Of a stretch of 49,994 bases of DNA, positions 34,342 through 42,746 are shown in pieces. The notes under the pieces were generated by a model. It made no database searches. It was given only the letters and a program-made list of their open reading frames with translations, and was not told where the DNA came from. Location: contig NZ_BAXA01000020.1 of assembly GCF_000698125.1 (NCBI RefSeq), forward strand, positions 1 to 49,994. The letters run 5' to 3'. This stretch comes from Geomicrobium sp. JCM 19038. GTDB lineage: Bacteria > Bacillota > Bacilli > Bacillales > Marinococcaceae. Numbering within the stretch: position 1 is the first letter of the stretch; every line of letters begins with the position of its first letter. The position numbers and the translations under genes are program-made.

Positions 34342-34644
34342 TTGAATACATCATCGGTTCTCAAGTGGGTCACAGGTGGTATAGAGGCTTTCTTTGCAAT
34401 TCCTCTGTTAGGGTGGCTCATTTATATGCATACGCTTCCTGGTTTATTTTTATTGCTTCTTGGATTACACATCGTAACGTTAGTTCTTAGTATAAGAGAT
34501 GGCAAAAACAAACATGGCAGTATATTAGGAATTGTAACGGCATGCCTCGCTTGGATTCCAATCCTCGGTTGGGTTATGCACATGATAACAGCGGTGCTTC
34601 TTATGGTTGATGCGAAGCGTTCAGAGCGGGCAATAGAAATGTAA
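34342..34644 (+). CDS. Uncharacterised small membrane protein
   Basis: 100 residues with three to four hydrophobic segments (GGIEAFFAIPLLGWLIYM, LPGLFLLLLGLHIVTLVLS, GSILGIVTACLAWIPILGWVMHMITAVLLMVDA). Start TTG 34342 is nine bases after GAGGAG; an ATG at 34333 directly abuts that site. No family recognised. A terminator follows. Confidence 0.65.
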   Translation: MNTSSVLKWVTGGIEAFFAIPLLGWLIYMHTLPGLFLLLLGLHIVTLVLSIRDGKNKHGSILGIVTACLAWIPILGWVMHMITAVLLMVDAKRSERAIEM

Positions 34645-34674
34645 AAAGGCTAACAAAATCGTTAGCCTTTTTAT
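34643..34674 (+). terminator. Terminator
   Basis: 12-bp perfect stem AAAAAGGCTAAC / GTTAGCCTTTTT (34643-34654 with 34661-34672). Confidence 0.9.
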
Positions 34675-34699
34675 ATAACAACTGTAGACAAATTCAATC

Positions 34700-34708
34700 T
34701 GTTATAAT
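34700..34708 (+). promoter_or_regulatory. Extended -10 promoter of the CxxC small gene
   Basis: TGTTATAAT, preceded by C as in the trhO and aceA promoters; no good -35. Confidence 0.45.
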
Positions 34709-34750
34709 ACAATAACTGTACAAGGGAAAATACACGAGGAGGAACGGGCG

Positions 34751-34876
34751 ATGAAAAAAACTGAACTTTCGAAAGAGTCAAACCGATGTCAAGATTGTGG
34801 GGAGAAACTTCCGACAAAAGCGGATCGTTTCTTTACTCAGTGTGAACGTTGTTTACGACATGTCGAGCATAGTTAA
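34751..34876 (+). CDS. Small CxxC...CxxC zinc-ribbon-like protein
   Basis: 41 residues: MKKTELSKESNRCQDCGEK, LPTKADRFFTQCERCLRHVEHS. Two CxxC pairs (Cys13/Cys16 and Cys32/Cys35) are spaced like a zinc ribbon. It has an ideal ribosome site (AGGAGGAACGGGCG), a promoter and its own terminator, so it is almost surely expressed. It recalls YhfH-like small zinc proteins but I cannot confirm the family. Confidence 0.7.
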   Translation: MKKTELSKESNRCQDCGEKLPTKADRFFTQCERCLRHVEHS

Positions 34877-34900
34877 ACACCAGGTTTCCTGGTGTTTTTT
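34875..34900 (+). terminator. Terminator of the CxxC small gene
   Basis: Ten-bp stem AAACACCAGG / CCTGGTGTTT (34875-34884 with 34888-34897), TTT loop, T run. It overlaps the stop codon. Confidence 0.88.
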
Positions 34901-34958
34901 ATTTTGAAGAAGAAAGTTCTAGAGTAGACAACTAGGGCTTTCTTGTTTATTAGCAAAG

Positions 34959-34989
34959 CAAAAAAAGACTACCAATTGGTAGCCTTTTC
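34959..34989 (-). terminator. Terminator of aceA
   Basis: Stem AAAAGACTACC / GGTAGCCTTTT with an AATT loop (one mismatch); minus-strand T run from the plus-strand A tract at 34960-34966. Confidence 0.8.
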
Positions 34990-34997
34990 TCATTGTA

Positions 34998-36263
34998 TTA
35001 GAACTGTTCAGTCTCAGTAGAGCCAGCAAGAGCTGTTGTGGAAGAAGTACCAGAAGAGATCGTTTGTGCGACTTCATCAAAGTACCCTGTACCAACTTCA
35101 CGTTGATGCTTCGTTGCAGTATAACCACGAGACTCAGCTGCAAATTCGTTTTGTTGTAGCTCAGAATAAGCTGCCATTCCATGGTCTCTGTACTTTTCTG
35201 CAAGATCAAACATGCTGTAGTTCAATGAGTGGAAGCCAGCGAGTGTAACGAACTGGAATTTGTAACCCATCTTTGCAAGTTCATCTTGATATTGCTCAAT
35301 TGTCGCTTGATCAAGGTTTGCTTCCCAATTGAAGGATGGGGAACAGTTGTAGGCAAGCATCTTGTCTGGGAATTTCTCATGGATGGCATCCGCAAATGCT
35401 TGCGCTTCTTCAAGACTTGGCTTAGATGTTTCACACCAAATCAGATCCGCATAAGGTGCGTACGCAAGACCACGAGCAATCGCTTGGTCGATGCCAGCTT
35501 TTGTTCTATAGAACCCTTCAGACGTTCGTTCACCAGTGATAAATTTAGCATCTGCAGGATCGATATCACTCGTAATTAAATCTGCTGCATCAGCATCAGT
35601 ACGAGCGATGAGTACAGTAGGAGTGCCTGACACATCAGCGGCAAGGCGTGCTGCAATTAAATTCTGTACGGCGTTTTGTGTAGGAAGTAGAACTTTACCA
35701 CCGAGGTGACCGCATTTCTTCTCAGAAGCGAGTTGGTCTTCTAAGTGAACACCAGAAGCACCTGCTTCAATCATGCCTTTTACGAGTTCGAAAACATTTA
35801 ACTTTCCGCCAAATCCAGCTTCAGCGTCCGCGACAATTGGCACGAAGTAATCAATGTCGCCTTTGCCTTCCATATGTTGAACTTGATCTGCTCTGCGTAA
35901 TGCGTTATTGATTCGCTTTACGACTTGAGGGACCGAGTTTGCTGGGTATAAGCTTTGGTCCGGGTACATCTCACCTGCAATATTAGCATCGGCAGCTACC
36001 TGCCACCCGCTAAGATAAATCGCTTTCAATCCAGCTTTTACTTGTTGAACAGCTTGATTACCTGTCAATGCGCCTAGCGCATGTACTTTATCCATAGAGT
36101 GTAGTTGAGACCAAAGTTTATTTGCCCCTGTTTTTGCAAGTGTGTGTTCAATTTCAAGAGAGCCGCGTAGTTTAAGCACTTCCTCTGCTGAATAAGGGCG
36201 CTCGATTCCGTTCCAACGCGATTCACTTTCCCACTGTTGTTGCAATTCTTTTTCTGTCGTCAT
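34998..36263 (-). CDS. aceA: Isocitrate lyase
   Basis: Splits isocitrate into glyoxylate and succinate in the glyoxylate shunt. 421 residues from ATG 36263, nine bases after AAAGGAG; the frame runs further upstream without support. The catalytic signature KKCGHLGGK (Cys184) and [10 protein letters not shown] (Mg site), [42 protein letters not shown] and [13 protein letters not shown] are all present. No malate synthase gene is in the window. The enzyme could share work with the methylisocitrate lyase at 8856-9776. Confidence 0.95.
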   Translation of the reverse strand: MTTEKELQQQWESESRWNGIERPYSAEEVLKLRGSLEIEHTLAKTGANKLWSQLHSMDKVHALGALTGNQAVQQVKAGLKAIYLSGWQVAADANIAGEMYPDQSLYPANSVPQVVKRINNALRRADQVQHMEGKGDIDYFVPIVADAEAGFGGKLNVFELVKGMIEAGASGVHLEDQLASEKKCGHLGGKVLLPTQNAVQNLIAARLAADVSGTPTVLIARTDADAADLITSDIDPADAKFITGERTSEGFYRTKAGIDQAIARGLAYAPYADLIWCETSKPSLEEAQAFADAIHEKFPDKMLAYNCSPSFNWEANLDQATIEQYQDELAKMGYKFQFVTLAGFHSLNYSMFDLAEKYRDHGMAAYSELQQNEFAAESRGYTATKHQREVGTGYFDEVAQTISSGTSSTTALAGSTETEQF

Positions 36264-36281
36264 ATTTCCCAACTCCTTTGT

Positions 36282-36334
36282 ATTATAACAGTTAGTTCTT
36301 ATGCTATTTAATATATAACAACAAAGTCTGTTAT
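36282..36334 (-). promoter_or_regulatory. aceA promoter with flanking inverted half sites
   Basis: Minus-strand TGTTATAAT (36290 to 36282) is an extended -10. ATAACAG (36285-36291) and CTGTTAT (36328-36334) form a 7-bp inverted repeat 36 bases apart, one copy overlapping the -10. Possible regulator sites (inference). Confidence 0.45.
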
Positions 36335-36390
36335 GCAACACTTTTTCGTCAATTCATACAATTAATTTAATTCATGGACGAAAGAACGAT

Positions 36391-36422
36391 AAAAAAACCT
36401 TGATCATTTAGGATCAAGGTTT
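36391..36422 (-). terminator. Terminator of the 3D-domain protein gene
   Basis: 11-bp stem AAACCTTGATC / GATCAAGGTTT (36395-36405 with 36412-36422), followed on the minus strand by a T run. Confidence 0.85.
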
Positions 36423-36434
36423 GGTAATTTTAAT

Positions 36435-37367
36435 TTAGTTAAGAATAGTTACACTCACGGTTTGACGACCGAAGTTCAATGCTTCTTCACGAGTTGGAAC
36501 GTGAAGATCGATTTTGTTTCCGTTAATCGCACCACCAGTGTCTCCAGCAATCGCTTCTCCATATCCTTCTACGTAAACGCGACTACCTAGTGGAATGACA
36601 TTAGGATCAACGGCAACGACATTGGCATGCGGATCATTTCTTAGATCAATCCCTGTTGCTGTAATTCCTGAGCATCCATCACAATAAGCGGTATATGCAG
36701 TTGCTTCCATTTGAATCGTTGTTCCTTCTGGACTGCTTGACGCGTTGCTGCTTTGTGACTCAGTAGCTGTTGCTTCTTCGGTACTTGCTGATGCCGTTTC
36801 TTGTTCAGGTTCTTCACTTGTTGCAGTTTCTTGTTCTGTTGTAGCAGTAGGACTAAACGTCATCATCGCTGAGAATGTTTTTGGCCCGGCAACGCCGTCG
36901 GCAGAAAGTCCAGCGTCGGTTTGGAATCCTTTTACTGCTTCTTCAGTAAGTGATCCAAAAACCCCATCAACTGTGCTACCAAAATATCCAAATGCTTGTA
37001 GGTCACTTTGCAAATGTTCGACGAGCGTATTTTCATCGCCCTTCTCTAAACTGTATAAGGCACTCAATGTTTGAGGACCAGCAATGCCATCTACGAGTAA
37101 ACCTTTTGATTCTTGATAACTAGAAACGGCGTCCTGTGTAGTTGAATCAAAGACCCCACTTGCATTGTCTGCAGATAAGTATTCCGCCTCTACGAGTAAC
37201 TCTTGCAACTTCTCAACGTGTTCATGTTCCATACCGTCTTGCAAATTCTCACTACCAAAATCGCTAGCATCTGCTGTTAGAGGTACAAAAAGCAGTGCAA
37301 CGAGTGTTACTGCAATTGCAACAAAATGAGAACGGTGAATCTGTTCAACAAATTTCAATTTCCCCAT
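36435..37367 (-). CDS. Peptidoglycan-binding, 3D-domain cell wall protein (YocH/YabE type)
   Basis: Secreted 310-residue wall protein. Signal peptide about 1-34 (AVTLVALLFVPLTADA). Two peptidoglycan-binding repeats (about 40-105 and 112-172), each ending DG-AGP-T-SA. Then a linker of Thr, Ser, Glu and Ala (about 172-215). Last comes a 3D domain (about 218-310) with AYTAYCDGCSG-TATG, VVAVDPNVIPLGSRVYVEGYG and AGDTGGAI-GNKIDLHV, carrying the three conserved Asp. Likely a lytic transglycosylase-type wall hydrolase. ATG 37367 follows GAGGAGGAG. No c-di-AMP riboswitch is evident upstream. Confidence 0.87.
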   Translation of the reverse strand: MGKLKFVEQIHRSHFVAIAVTLVALLFVPLTADASDFGSENLQDGMEHEHVEKLQELLVEAEYLSADNASGVFDSTTQDAVSSYQESKGLLVDGIAGPQTLSALYSLEKGDENTLVEHLQSDLQAFGYFGSTVDGVFGSLTEEAVKGFQTDAGLSADGVAGPKTFSAMMTFSPTATTEQETATSEEPEQETASASTEEATATESQSSNASSSPEGTTIQMEATAYTAYCDGCSGITATGIDLRNDPHANVVAVDPNVIPLGSRVYVEGYGEAIAGDTGGAINGNKIDLHVPTREEALNFGRQTVSVTILN

Positions 37368-37599
37368 GAAGCTAACTCCTCCTCTTGGCGTGCTTAGTCA
37401 CTTGTTTTGTCACTAGCATCCTAGCAAGTAAATCAAGTGGGACACAAGAGGTTTGTGGACAATTTAACAGCACTGAAAACACCTTGTAATATGTGAGACG
37501 TATTCATTACAAGTATCGTATGGTTGTAACAAAGTCGGAGTTTGTTAGTCCTTGTCGCAATTGCAGTGCTTTCTTACGGGAAAATATGAACTTTAATGC

Positions 37600-38739
37600 T
37601 TATTTCTTGTCAGGTGGTGTTTCTTCGATAAAACCGTGTCGAATAAACTGTTCGACCTCTGTAATCACGCCGATATCTTTTAATATGGTTAAGACGACCA
37701 GAAGTGCTGGACCTAAGAACAATCCAATAACACCGAGAACTTGGAAGCCAACAAACAAGGAGAAAAGGACAGCAAGCGTGTTCAGATTCATACTGACAGA
37801 TAACACTTTCGGTTCAAGCGACTGACGTACAATGACGACAACGACATAAAGTACGAGCAGTGAAATGCCTAAGAAAATATCACCTGTAACGAGGCTATAA
37901 ATTCCCCAAGGGATAAGAATCGTTCCTGTTCCTAAATAAGGAAGAATTTCTGCTAAACCAGTAATGAGAGCTAGAGTAATCGCGTATTCAACGTCCAAAA
38001 CTAATAATCCAATCAACACGATCACGGTCGTAATGGTCATTAGAATTAGTTGGGCGCGAATAAATCCCCAAACCCTCGTTTTTACTTGCTCAGTAAACAA
38101 GACGAACTTCGTTTGAATGCCAACTGGTATCCTGCTTTGTAAGCTCGCTTTCATCGTGCCGATATCTTTACCGATAAAATAAACGGCAAGAATAACAAAA
38201 ATAAAGGCAAACAAAAATACGGGTATTCCAGATACGATATTTGTCATACCGTTAGCAATTGATTGGGCGAAGTTACCTAAAATGCTGCCCACTTGATTAC
38301 CTAATTCGGTAATCCCTTGCTGCAACGTTTGCTGTTGCTCGCCAGATAGGTTATCAATAAACCAATTCATTTCTTGCCAAATCGGTAAAATCAGTTGATT
38401 AAACATTTGCTGTAATTGCATGGCGCCTTGTTCAATCCAACCAGGAAGTTGATCAGAAATTTGTTGTACGATATAAATAATCAAAAACGTAATTCCTGTA
38501 ATAATTCCCCCGAGTACAGAGATTCCAATGAGTACAGTCGTTAAAGAAGCGAGTGTTGATGGAAACTTGAACTTGATCTTTAACACCTTAAGCAAAGGGG
38601 AGAAAAGCCAAGCAATGAATGCAGCAATAACAAATGGGTACGAAATGCGAAACAAATACGCTGACACGAGTAATGCAACAATCGCTGCGATAAATACACC
38701 AACAGCTCTTGCTACAACAAAAGCTTGTTCTTTAGTCAT
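37600..38739 (-). CDS. ytvI: AI-2E family membrane protein, sporulation YtvI-like
   Basis: 379-residue membrane protein with about eight helices. AI-2E/PerM fold: N-terminal helices, a Gln-rich amphipathic stretch (GEQQQTLQQGITELGNQVGSILG, about 133-155), then FIFVILAVYFIGKD, LIGLLVLDVEYAITLALITGLAEILPYLGTGTILIPW and GFQVLGVIGLFLGPALLVVLTIL. B. subtilis YtvI is a sporulation-linked member; other paralogues exist, so the symbol is tentative. ATG 38739 follows GAAAGGGCG. No clear terminator downstream; the gap 37368-37599 holds the promoter region of the 3D gene and nothing else I can name. Confidence 0.8.
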   Translation of the reverse strand: MTKEQAFVVARAVGVFIAAIVALLVSAYLFRISYPFVIAAFIAWLFSPLLKVLKIKFKFPSTLASLTTVLIGISVLGGIITGITFLIIYIVQQISDQLPGWIEQGAMQLQQMFNQLILPIWQEMNWFIDNLSGEQQQTLQQGITELGNQVGSILGNFAQSIANGMTNIVSGIPVFLFAFIFVILAVYFIGKDIGTMKASLQSRIPVGIQTKFVLFTEQVKTRVWGFIRAQLILMTITTVIVLIGLLVLDVEYAITLALITGLAEILPYLGTGTILIPWGIYSLVTGDIFLGISLLVLYVVVVIVRQSLEPKVLSVSMNLNTLAVLFSLFVGFQVLGVIGLFLGPALLVVLTILKDIGVITEVEQFIRHGFIEETPPDKK

Positions 38740-38817
38740 GAAGGTATCGCCCTTTCGGCAGCAAGGGTAGGTGTTATGGATCGGCGCTTATTCATCAAGC
38801 TTGCAAATCATATTCTA

Positions 38818-39756
38818 TTATATACGCTCAGCATGCCCAGCTAGTACATAAAGAATAACGGTAGATGCAAGATGAGAGGAGAAATCGGTTGGATCTTGTT
38901 GAGGGTATACTTCAACGAAGTCCATTCCACAGAGTCCTTGTTTACCAAGTTCATGAATTACAGTAAGCAACTCATAAGAAGTTAGACCGTTTGTGTCTAC
39001 GGGGCCTCCTGGGTTGTAAGCGTGATCTAAAACATCACTACAAATCGATAAATAAACGGCATCGACATCTTTGCTCGCTTGTTTGTATAAATCACGAGCA
39101 AGTGCACGTAAATCGTTCGTTTCTTTAAACTCATTAACCGTTCTTGTGATCGCACCTGCGTTTCGTGCGAATTTACCACTTTCAGGTTTATTTCTCGGGC
39201 CATGAATACCAGCATGAACGAGCGAAGAATTCACAACAGCATCCATTTCATAGAGTCTTGCAAACGGAGTGTTCCGTGCATACAAGTCACCATTAAAATC
39301 GTTCATGTTGTCATAGTGAGCATCAAGGTGGATGATTCCGAGCTTTTTACCAGGGTTACTTTCCGACCACCCTTTTACAATAGGGTACGTAATGCTATGG
39401 TCACCACCTAAAGCAACTGGGAAGACATTTTTATTCCAAACGTCTTTTGAGAATGATGAAATTCGAAGCATCGTATTTTCTACTTCGGCAGGGATAATAT
39501 CAACGTCTCCCATATCTGCAAGAGATAACGATTCAAACACATCAATATGATCTAGTTCAGGTAAATAGCCACTGTACCTAGCCGATGCGATTCGCATTGA
39601 TTTGGGTCCAAGTTCAACTCCGGTGTAATCACCCCACGTGACTCCACCCTCCCAAGGAACGCCATAAATGACAACGTCTGCTCCTCGCTCATCTTTATCA
39701 ACAGCCCACTTCGCTCCTAGAAAAGTCGGTGTGTTACCGTAAACATATTCACTCAT
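38818..39756 (-). CDS. Ureohydrolase family protein (agmatinase/formimidoylglutamase-like) with atypical metal site
   Basis: 312 residues of the arginase fold. Metal motifs: GGDHS (His120) and HLDAHYD (Asp145, His147, Asp149) are canonical. The third motif reads YLSICSDVLDHAYNPGG; families normally have S-x-D-x-D-x-L-D-P. Thus the first Asp is Cys239, while Asp241 and Asp244 remain and the Pro is His245. The rest is intact, so this looks like a subfamily trait rather than decay. Substrate (agmatine, guanidino acid, formimidoylglutamate or other) is unclear. ATG 39756 follows GGAGGGATACTC. It lies 17 bases after the lipoate ligase gene, in one operon. Confidence 0.82.
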   Translation of the reverse strand: MSEYVYGNTPTFLGAKWAVDKDERGADVVIYGVPWEGGVTWGDYTGVELGPKSMRIASARYSGYLPELDHIDVFESLSLADMGDVDIIPAEVENTMLRISSFSKDVWNKNVFPVALGGDHSITYPIVKGWSESNPGKKLGIIHLDAHYDNMNDFNGDLYARNTPFARLYEMDAVVNSSLVHAGIHGPRNKPESGKFARNAGAITRTVNEFKETNDLRALARDLYKQASKDVDAVYLSICSDVLDHAYNPGGPVDTNGLTSYELLTVIHELGKQGLCGMDFVEVYPQQDPTDFSSHLASTVILYVLAGHAERI

Positions 39757-39773
39757 GAGTATCCCTCCAGCAC

Positions 39774-40766
39774 TTATTCTGAGATTAATTGAACGAGATC
39801 TTCAACGTCAATGGCACCAAAGTACTTCTTCATGTTGTGCTCTTCTAGAGCTTTGCGAACATCATTTGCTTCGTGCTTTCTTCCTGTTAGAGCGTTTTCG
39901 ACATCAGTTACATCACCTGTCCCGAAGAAATCACCAAAGATTGTCGCTTCTGTAATGGTTCCTTTCCGAACTTTTAAACGGAAGTCAACGAGACCTGCAG
40001 TGAATTTCTTAGAACGTTTAATGTCGTATGTCGGGGATTTGCCGTAATTCCAGTCCCAGTTTTTGTAACGTTCATTTGAGATTTCATGAATTTGTTTCCA
40101 GTCATCTTCGGTTAATGTATATCGTTCAAAGTTCTCATCACCATCGAAGATGTGTAATAAGATCTTTTGCTTAAAGTCTTCCATAGAAAGAGGGTGATCA
40201 AGAAAATCATTAATGTTCGCTACGCGACTCCGAATGGATTTGATGCCTTTCGAGCGAATTTTTTCATCACTTACATTGAGTGCAGACACGACGTTTTCAA
40301 TTTCGGAATCAAGCATAAGCGTACCGTGACTAAACATGCGTCCTTTCGTTGAAAACTGTGCATTACCAGAGATTTTTTTGCCATCTGCGTGTAAGTCGTT
40401 ACGTCCGCTAAGTTCAGCCGGAATACCGAGTTGGTTTAACGCTTCCACAACAGGCTCAGTAAATTTTTTGAAGTTGCTAAAGCTGTTGCCGTCATCTTTT
40501 GTAATAAAACTAAAGTTAAGGTTTCCGAGATCGTGGTAAACGGCTCCGCCCCCAGAAAGTCTGCGTACGACATGCAACTGATTGTCTTTTACGTAATCGC
40601 GATTGATTTCTTCAATTGTATTCTGGTTCTTGCCAATAATAATCGAAGGTTCATTAATATAAAATAATAAATAGGTTTCGTCTTGATTTAATTTCGTTAA
40701 GATGTATTCCTCAATTGCTAAGTTCAGTGATGGATCAGTAATGTTCTGATTATCTACAAAGATCAT
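39774..40766 (-). CDS. lplJ: Lipoate-protein ligase (LplJ type)
   Basis: Activates free lipoate and attaches it to E2 or GcvH proteins. 330 residues, full length. Catalytic region: RRLSGGGAVYHDLGNLNFSFI, GRNDLHADGKKISGNAQFSTKGRMFSHGTLMLDSE, with the conserved Lys in KKISGNAQ. The C-terminal accessory domain includes KSPTYDIKRSKKFTAGLVDFRLKVRKG. Start ATG 40766 behind GGAGGCAAATACA. Leads the operon with the ureohydrolase. Confidence 0.92.
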   Translation of the reverse strand: MIFVDNQNITDPSLNLAIEEYILTKLNQDETYLLFYINEPSIIIGKNQNTIEEINRDYVKDNQLHVVRRLSGGGAVYHDLGNLNFSFITKDDGNSFSNFKKFTEPVVEALNQLGIPAELSGRNDLHADGKKISGNAQFSTKGRMFSHGTLMLDSEIENVVSALNVSDEKIRSKGIKSIRSRVANINDFLDHPLSMEDFKQKILLHIFDGDENFERYTLTEDDWKQIHEISNERYKNWDWNYGKSPTYDIKRSKKFTAGLVDFRLKVRKGTITEATIFGDFFGTGDVTDVENALTGRKHEANDVRKALEEHNMKKYFGAIDVEDLVQLISE

Positions 40767-40871
40767 TGTATTTGCCTCCTTACGTACTTCTTCTATTGTA
40801 TAAAAGCTTGTTCATCATTGCACGTTTTCTGATTCTTTTATGCTATACTTGTACAAACAAGGAGTGATGAT

Positions 40872-41131
40872 ATGGGTACGCTAAGTCAAATTTGGCGTGA
40901 CAATGCCGATGAGCTCGTAAATGCATTGCGGTTCATAAGAAAGAATTTATAATCGCTGTCTTAATTCTGATAATTGCGTCAATCGCTGGTGCGTTAACGA
41001 GCCATTTTATTGATTCTGGACGTAATGGAATCATTCGCTTCTATATTGGTGGGATTTTTACTTCGTTTGTTTTGTTTAGTTTATATTTTGTAATCGATCA
41101 AGCGATTCGTGGTCGAAAGGTAATTGAATAA
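40872..41131 (+). CDS. Uncharacterised two-helix membrane protein, frameshifted as given
   Basis: The start ATG 40872 follows AAGGAGTGATGAT. The first frame reads MGTLSQIWRDNADELVNALR and stops soon after. A second frame reads VHKKEFIIAVLILIIASIAGALTSHFIDSGRNGIIRFYIGG, then IFTSFVLFSLYFVIDQAIRGRKVIE, stop 41131. One missing G in a GGG run at 40930-40931 joins them into about 87 residues with two membrane helices. Family not recognised. Confidence 0.6.
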
Positions 41132-41218
41132 ATAAGTAGCAATGCAAGAATGGTAATCAATGTAGGATTAAAATCGACAAAAAAGGGGAACGAGATGCAC
41201 AAGAAAGGATGATAATGA

Positions 41219-41443
41219 ATGGCAGTAACAAAAGATGAAGTGCGTCAACTTGTCGATCGTTTAACTGAAGAGAACTTAGATGAAGTGTATAACTACTTGA
41301 AAGATCTTTTAGATAATGAAGAGGTAGAGCTAACTGATTCTGAAATTGAAGGCATACATGACCAAGATGCTTATTATGCGAATGAAGAAGAAGCTTCTGA
41401 AGTACAGAAGGTGAAAGATCTCTCTTCTAGAGGGCAATTGTAG
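41219..41443 (+). CDS. Uncharacterised small acidic protein
   Basis: 74 residues: AVTKDEVRQLVDRLTEENLDEVYNYLKDLLDNEEVELTDSEIEGIHDQDAYYANEEEASEVQKVKDL. The N-terminal half resembles the short helical dimerisation segments found in some antitoxins and DUF2281-type proteins (DEV-L-D-L-EE-L-EVY-YL-DLL), but there is no toxin gene next to it. ATG 41219 follows AAAGGATGATAATGA. Terminator downstream. Confidence 0.6.
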   Translation: MAVTKDEVRQLVDRLTEENLDEVYNYLKDLLDNEEVELTDSEIEGIHDQDAYYANEEEASEVQKVKDLSSRGQL

Positions 41444-41456
41444 AGAAATGTAACGG

Positions 41457-41484
41457 CTTATGCCCATTTGGGCATAAGTTTTTT
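41457..41484 (+). terminator. Terminator
   Basis: Nine-bp perfect stem CTTATGCCC / GGGCATAAG (41457-41465 with 41470-41478) and T6. Confidence 0.9.
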
Positions 41485-41558
41485 AATGTCAAAGTAAATG
41501 AGACAATCTCTCACAATCTCTTATGATCGTGTGAAAGTTTGTGAAAGGGCTTTTTTTT

Positions 41559-41583
41559 GTTTAAGAAGTATCAGAAACGGTAA
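41559..41583 (+). promoter_or_regulatory. Possible sigma-B type promoter of the acidic lipoprotein gene
   Basis: GTTTAA (41559-41564), 13-base spacer, CGGTAA (41578-41583). The -35 is perfect, the -10 matches four of six (consensus GGGTAT). The same form recurs at 45419-45443. Confidence 0.35.
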
Positions 41584-41667
41584 AACATTAACTAGGCAAG
41601 CAAGAACAATCAGCAAGAACCATAAAAAAGTACATTTGGTTTTATAATTTTAAGGAGGAAATATATC

Positions 41668-41961
41668 ATGAATAAGAAATTATTGTACGGAGCACTTTCA
41701 GGAGTATTTGCAGTAGGGATGTTAGCAGCTTGTGGAGACGATACGGAAGATCCAGCAGGTGAGCCAGGCGATGACATGAACGGTGGCGACGAAATGGCGC
41801 CAGAAGATGATGGCATGGAAGATGACGGCATGGACGATGGCATGGAAGACGATGGTCTAGAAGATGACCTCGAAGACGATGGCATGGAAGATGACGGTAT
41901 GGATGATGGCATGGAAGACGATGGCATGGATGATATGGAAGATGACGACGACGATATGTAA
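41668..41961 (+). CDS. Highly acidic Asp/Glu/Gly/Met-repeat lipoprotein
   Basis: 97 residues. Signal peptide with lipobox MLAAC (Cys22). From about residue 45 to the end it consists only of D, E, G, M and L in repeats of the form DDGMEDDGMDDGMED, ending in a run of five Asp and Met. Net charge is extremely negative. The strong ribosome site AAGGAGGAAATATATC and own terminator show it is expressed. No enzyme fold is possible for the repeat. Surface display of acid groups could bind cations or attract protons at high pH (inference). Confidence 0.75.
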   Translation: MNKKLLYGALSGVFAVGMLAACGDDTEDPAGEPGDDMNGGDEMAPEDDGMEDDGMDDGMEDDGLEDDLEDDGMEDDGMDDGMEDDGMDDMEDDDDDM

Positions 41962-41971
41962 TCGTTAGAAC

Positions 41972-42005
41972 GAAGCTCTGTAGATTTTCTACGGAGCTTC
42001 TTTTC
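41972..42005 (+). terminator. Terminator of the acidic lipoprotein gene
   Basis: 13-bp stem GAAGCTCTGTAGA / TCTACGGAGCTTC (41972-41984 with 41988-42000, one G-U pair), then T-rich. Confidence 0.88.
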
Positions 42006-42056
42006 TTTAATATAAGAAAAAGAGCATGATATGATACGGGGAGTAGGGGGCGTATT

Positions 42057-42689
42057 ATGGCCAAAAAGAAATACTACGTCGTTTGGAAAGGCAGAAAGCC
42101 TGGTATTTATACGACGTGGGCAGAGTGTGAATCAGAGGTTAAGGGATTTAAAGGCGCCCGTTTTAAATCATATCCAACGTATGAGGAAGCTAAACGAGCG
42201 TTTCAATCTGGGAAAAGTGAGGTTGCATCAACACAAAAAAAGCAACCTACTCGTACAACGAACCAGAACAAAACGTCGATTTATTATGAAACAACGAGTA
42301 TTTCTGTCGATGCAGGAACACATGGAAACCCTGGACCTGTTGAGTACCAAGGGGTTTGGACGGAAGATGGACAAGTATTATTCAAAACAAAACCATATCC
42401 TTTAGGGACAAATAATATGGCAGAATTTCTAGCAATTGTCCACGCGCTTCGATTTCAAAAAGAGAAAAACCTAAACGTTCCAATCTATAGTGATTCACAA
42501 ACAGCGATCGGTTGGGTGAGCAAGAAGAAAGCGAAGGCAACACTTGTCGTTAATGAAAAAAGTAAGCCGATTTGGAACGATGTTTCAAAAGCAGAAGAAT
42601 GGCTACATGAACATGGTATCCCTAACCAAGTTTTGAAATGGGAAACGAAAAATTGGGGAGAAATAAAGGCTGACTATGGACGGAAGTAA
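42057..42689 (+). CDS. rnhA: Ribonuclease H1 with N-terminal hybrid-binding domain
   Basis: Degrades the RNA strand of RNA-DNA hybrids. N-terminal hybrid-binding domain (2-50: KKKYYVVWKGRKPGIYTTWAECESEVKGFKGARFKSYPTYEEAKRAF), a polar linker (50-78), then the catalytic domain with Asp85 (SVDAG), Glu123 (NNMAEFLA), Asp146 (YSDSQTA) and Asp206 (EIKADYGRK). The layout and many stretches match the structurally known B. halodurans enzyme. 210 residues, ATG 42057 behind GGGGAGTAGGGGG. Confidence 0.93.
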   Translation: MAKKKYYVVWKGRKPGIYTTWAECESEVKGFKGARFKSYPTYEEAKRAFQSGKSEVASTQKKQPTRTTNQNKTSIYYETTSISVDAGTHGNPGPVEYQGVWTEDGQVLFKTKPYPLGTNNMAEFLAIVHALRFQKEKNLNVPIYSDSQTAIGWVSKKKAKATLVVNEKSKPIWNDVSKAEEWLHEHGIPNQVLKWETKNWGEIKADYGRK

Positions 42690-42746
42690 CATAAAGTTTC
42701 GTTAATGGGAAAAAATATAGAACACGCATGAGGAGGTTATTTCGTC

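Noticed and set aside
41610-41927. Minus-strand frame rich in Met-Pro-Ser-Ser repeats
   Set aside because: It is the antisense shadow of the acidic repeat lipoprotein, which has the ribosome site, lipobox and terminator.
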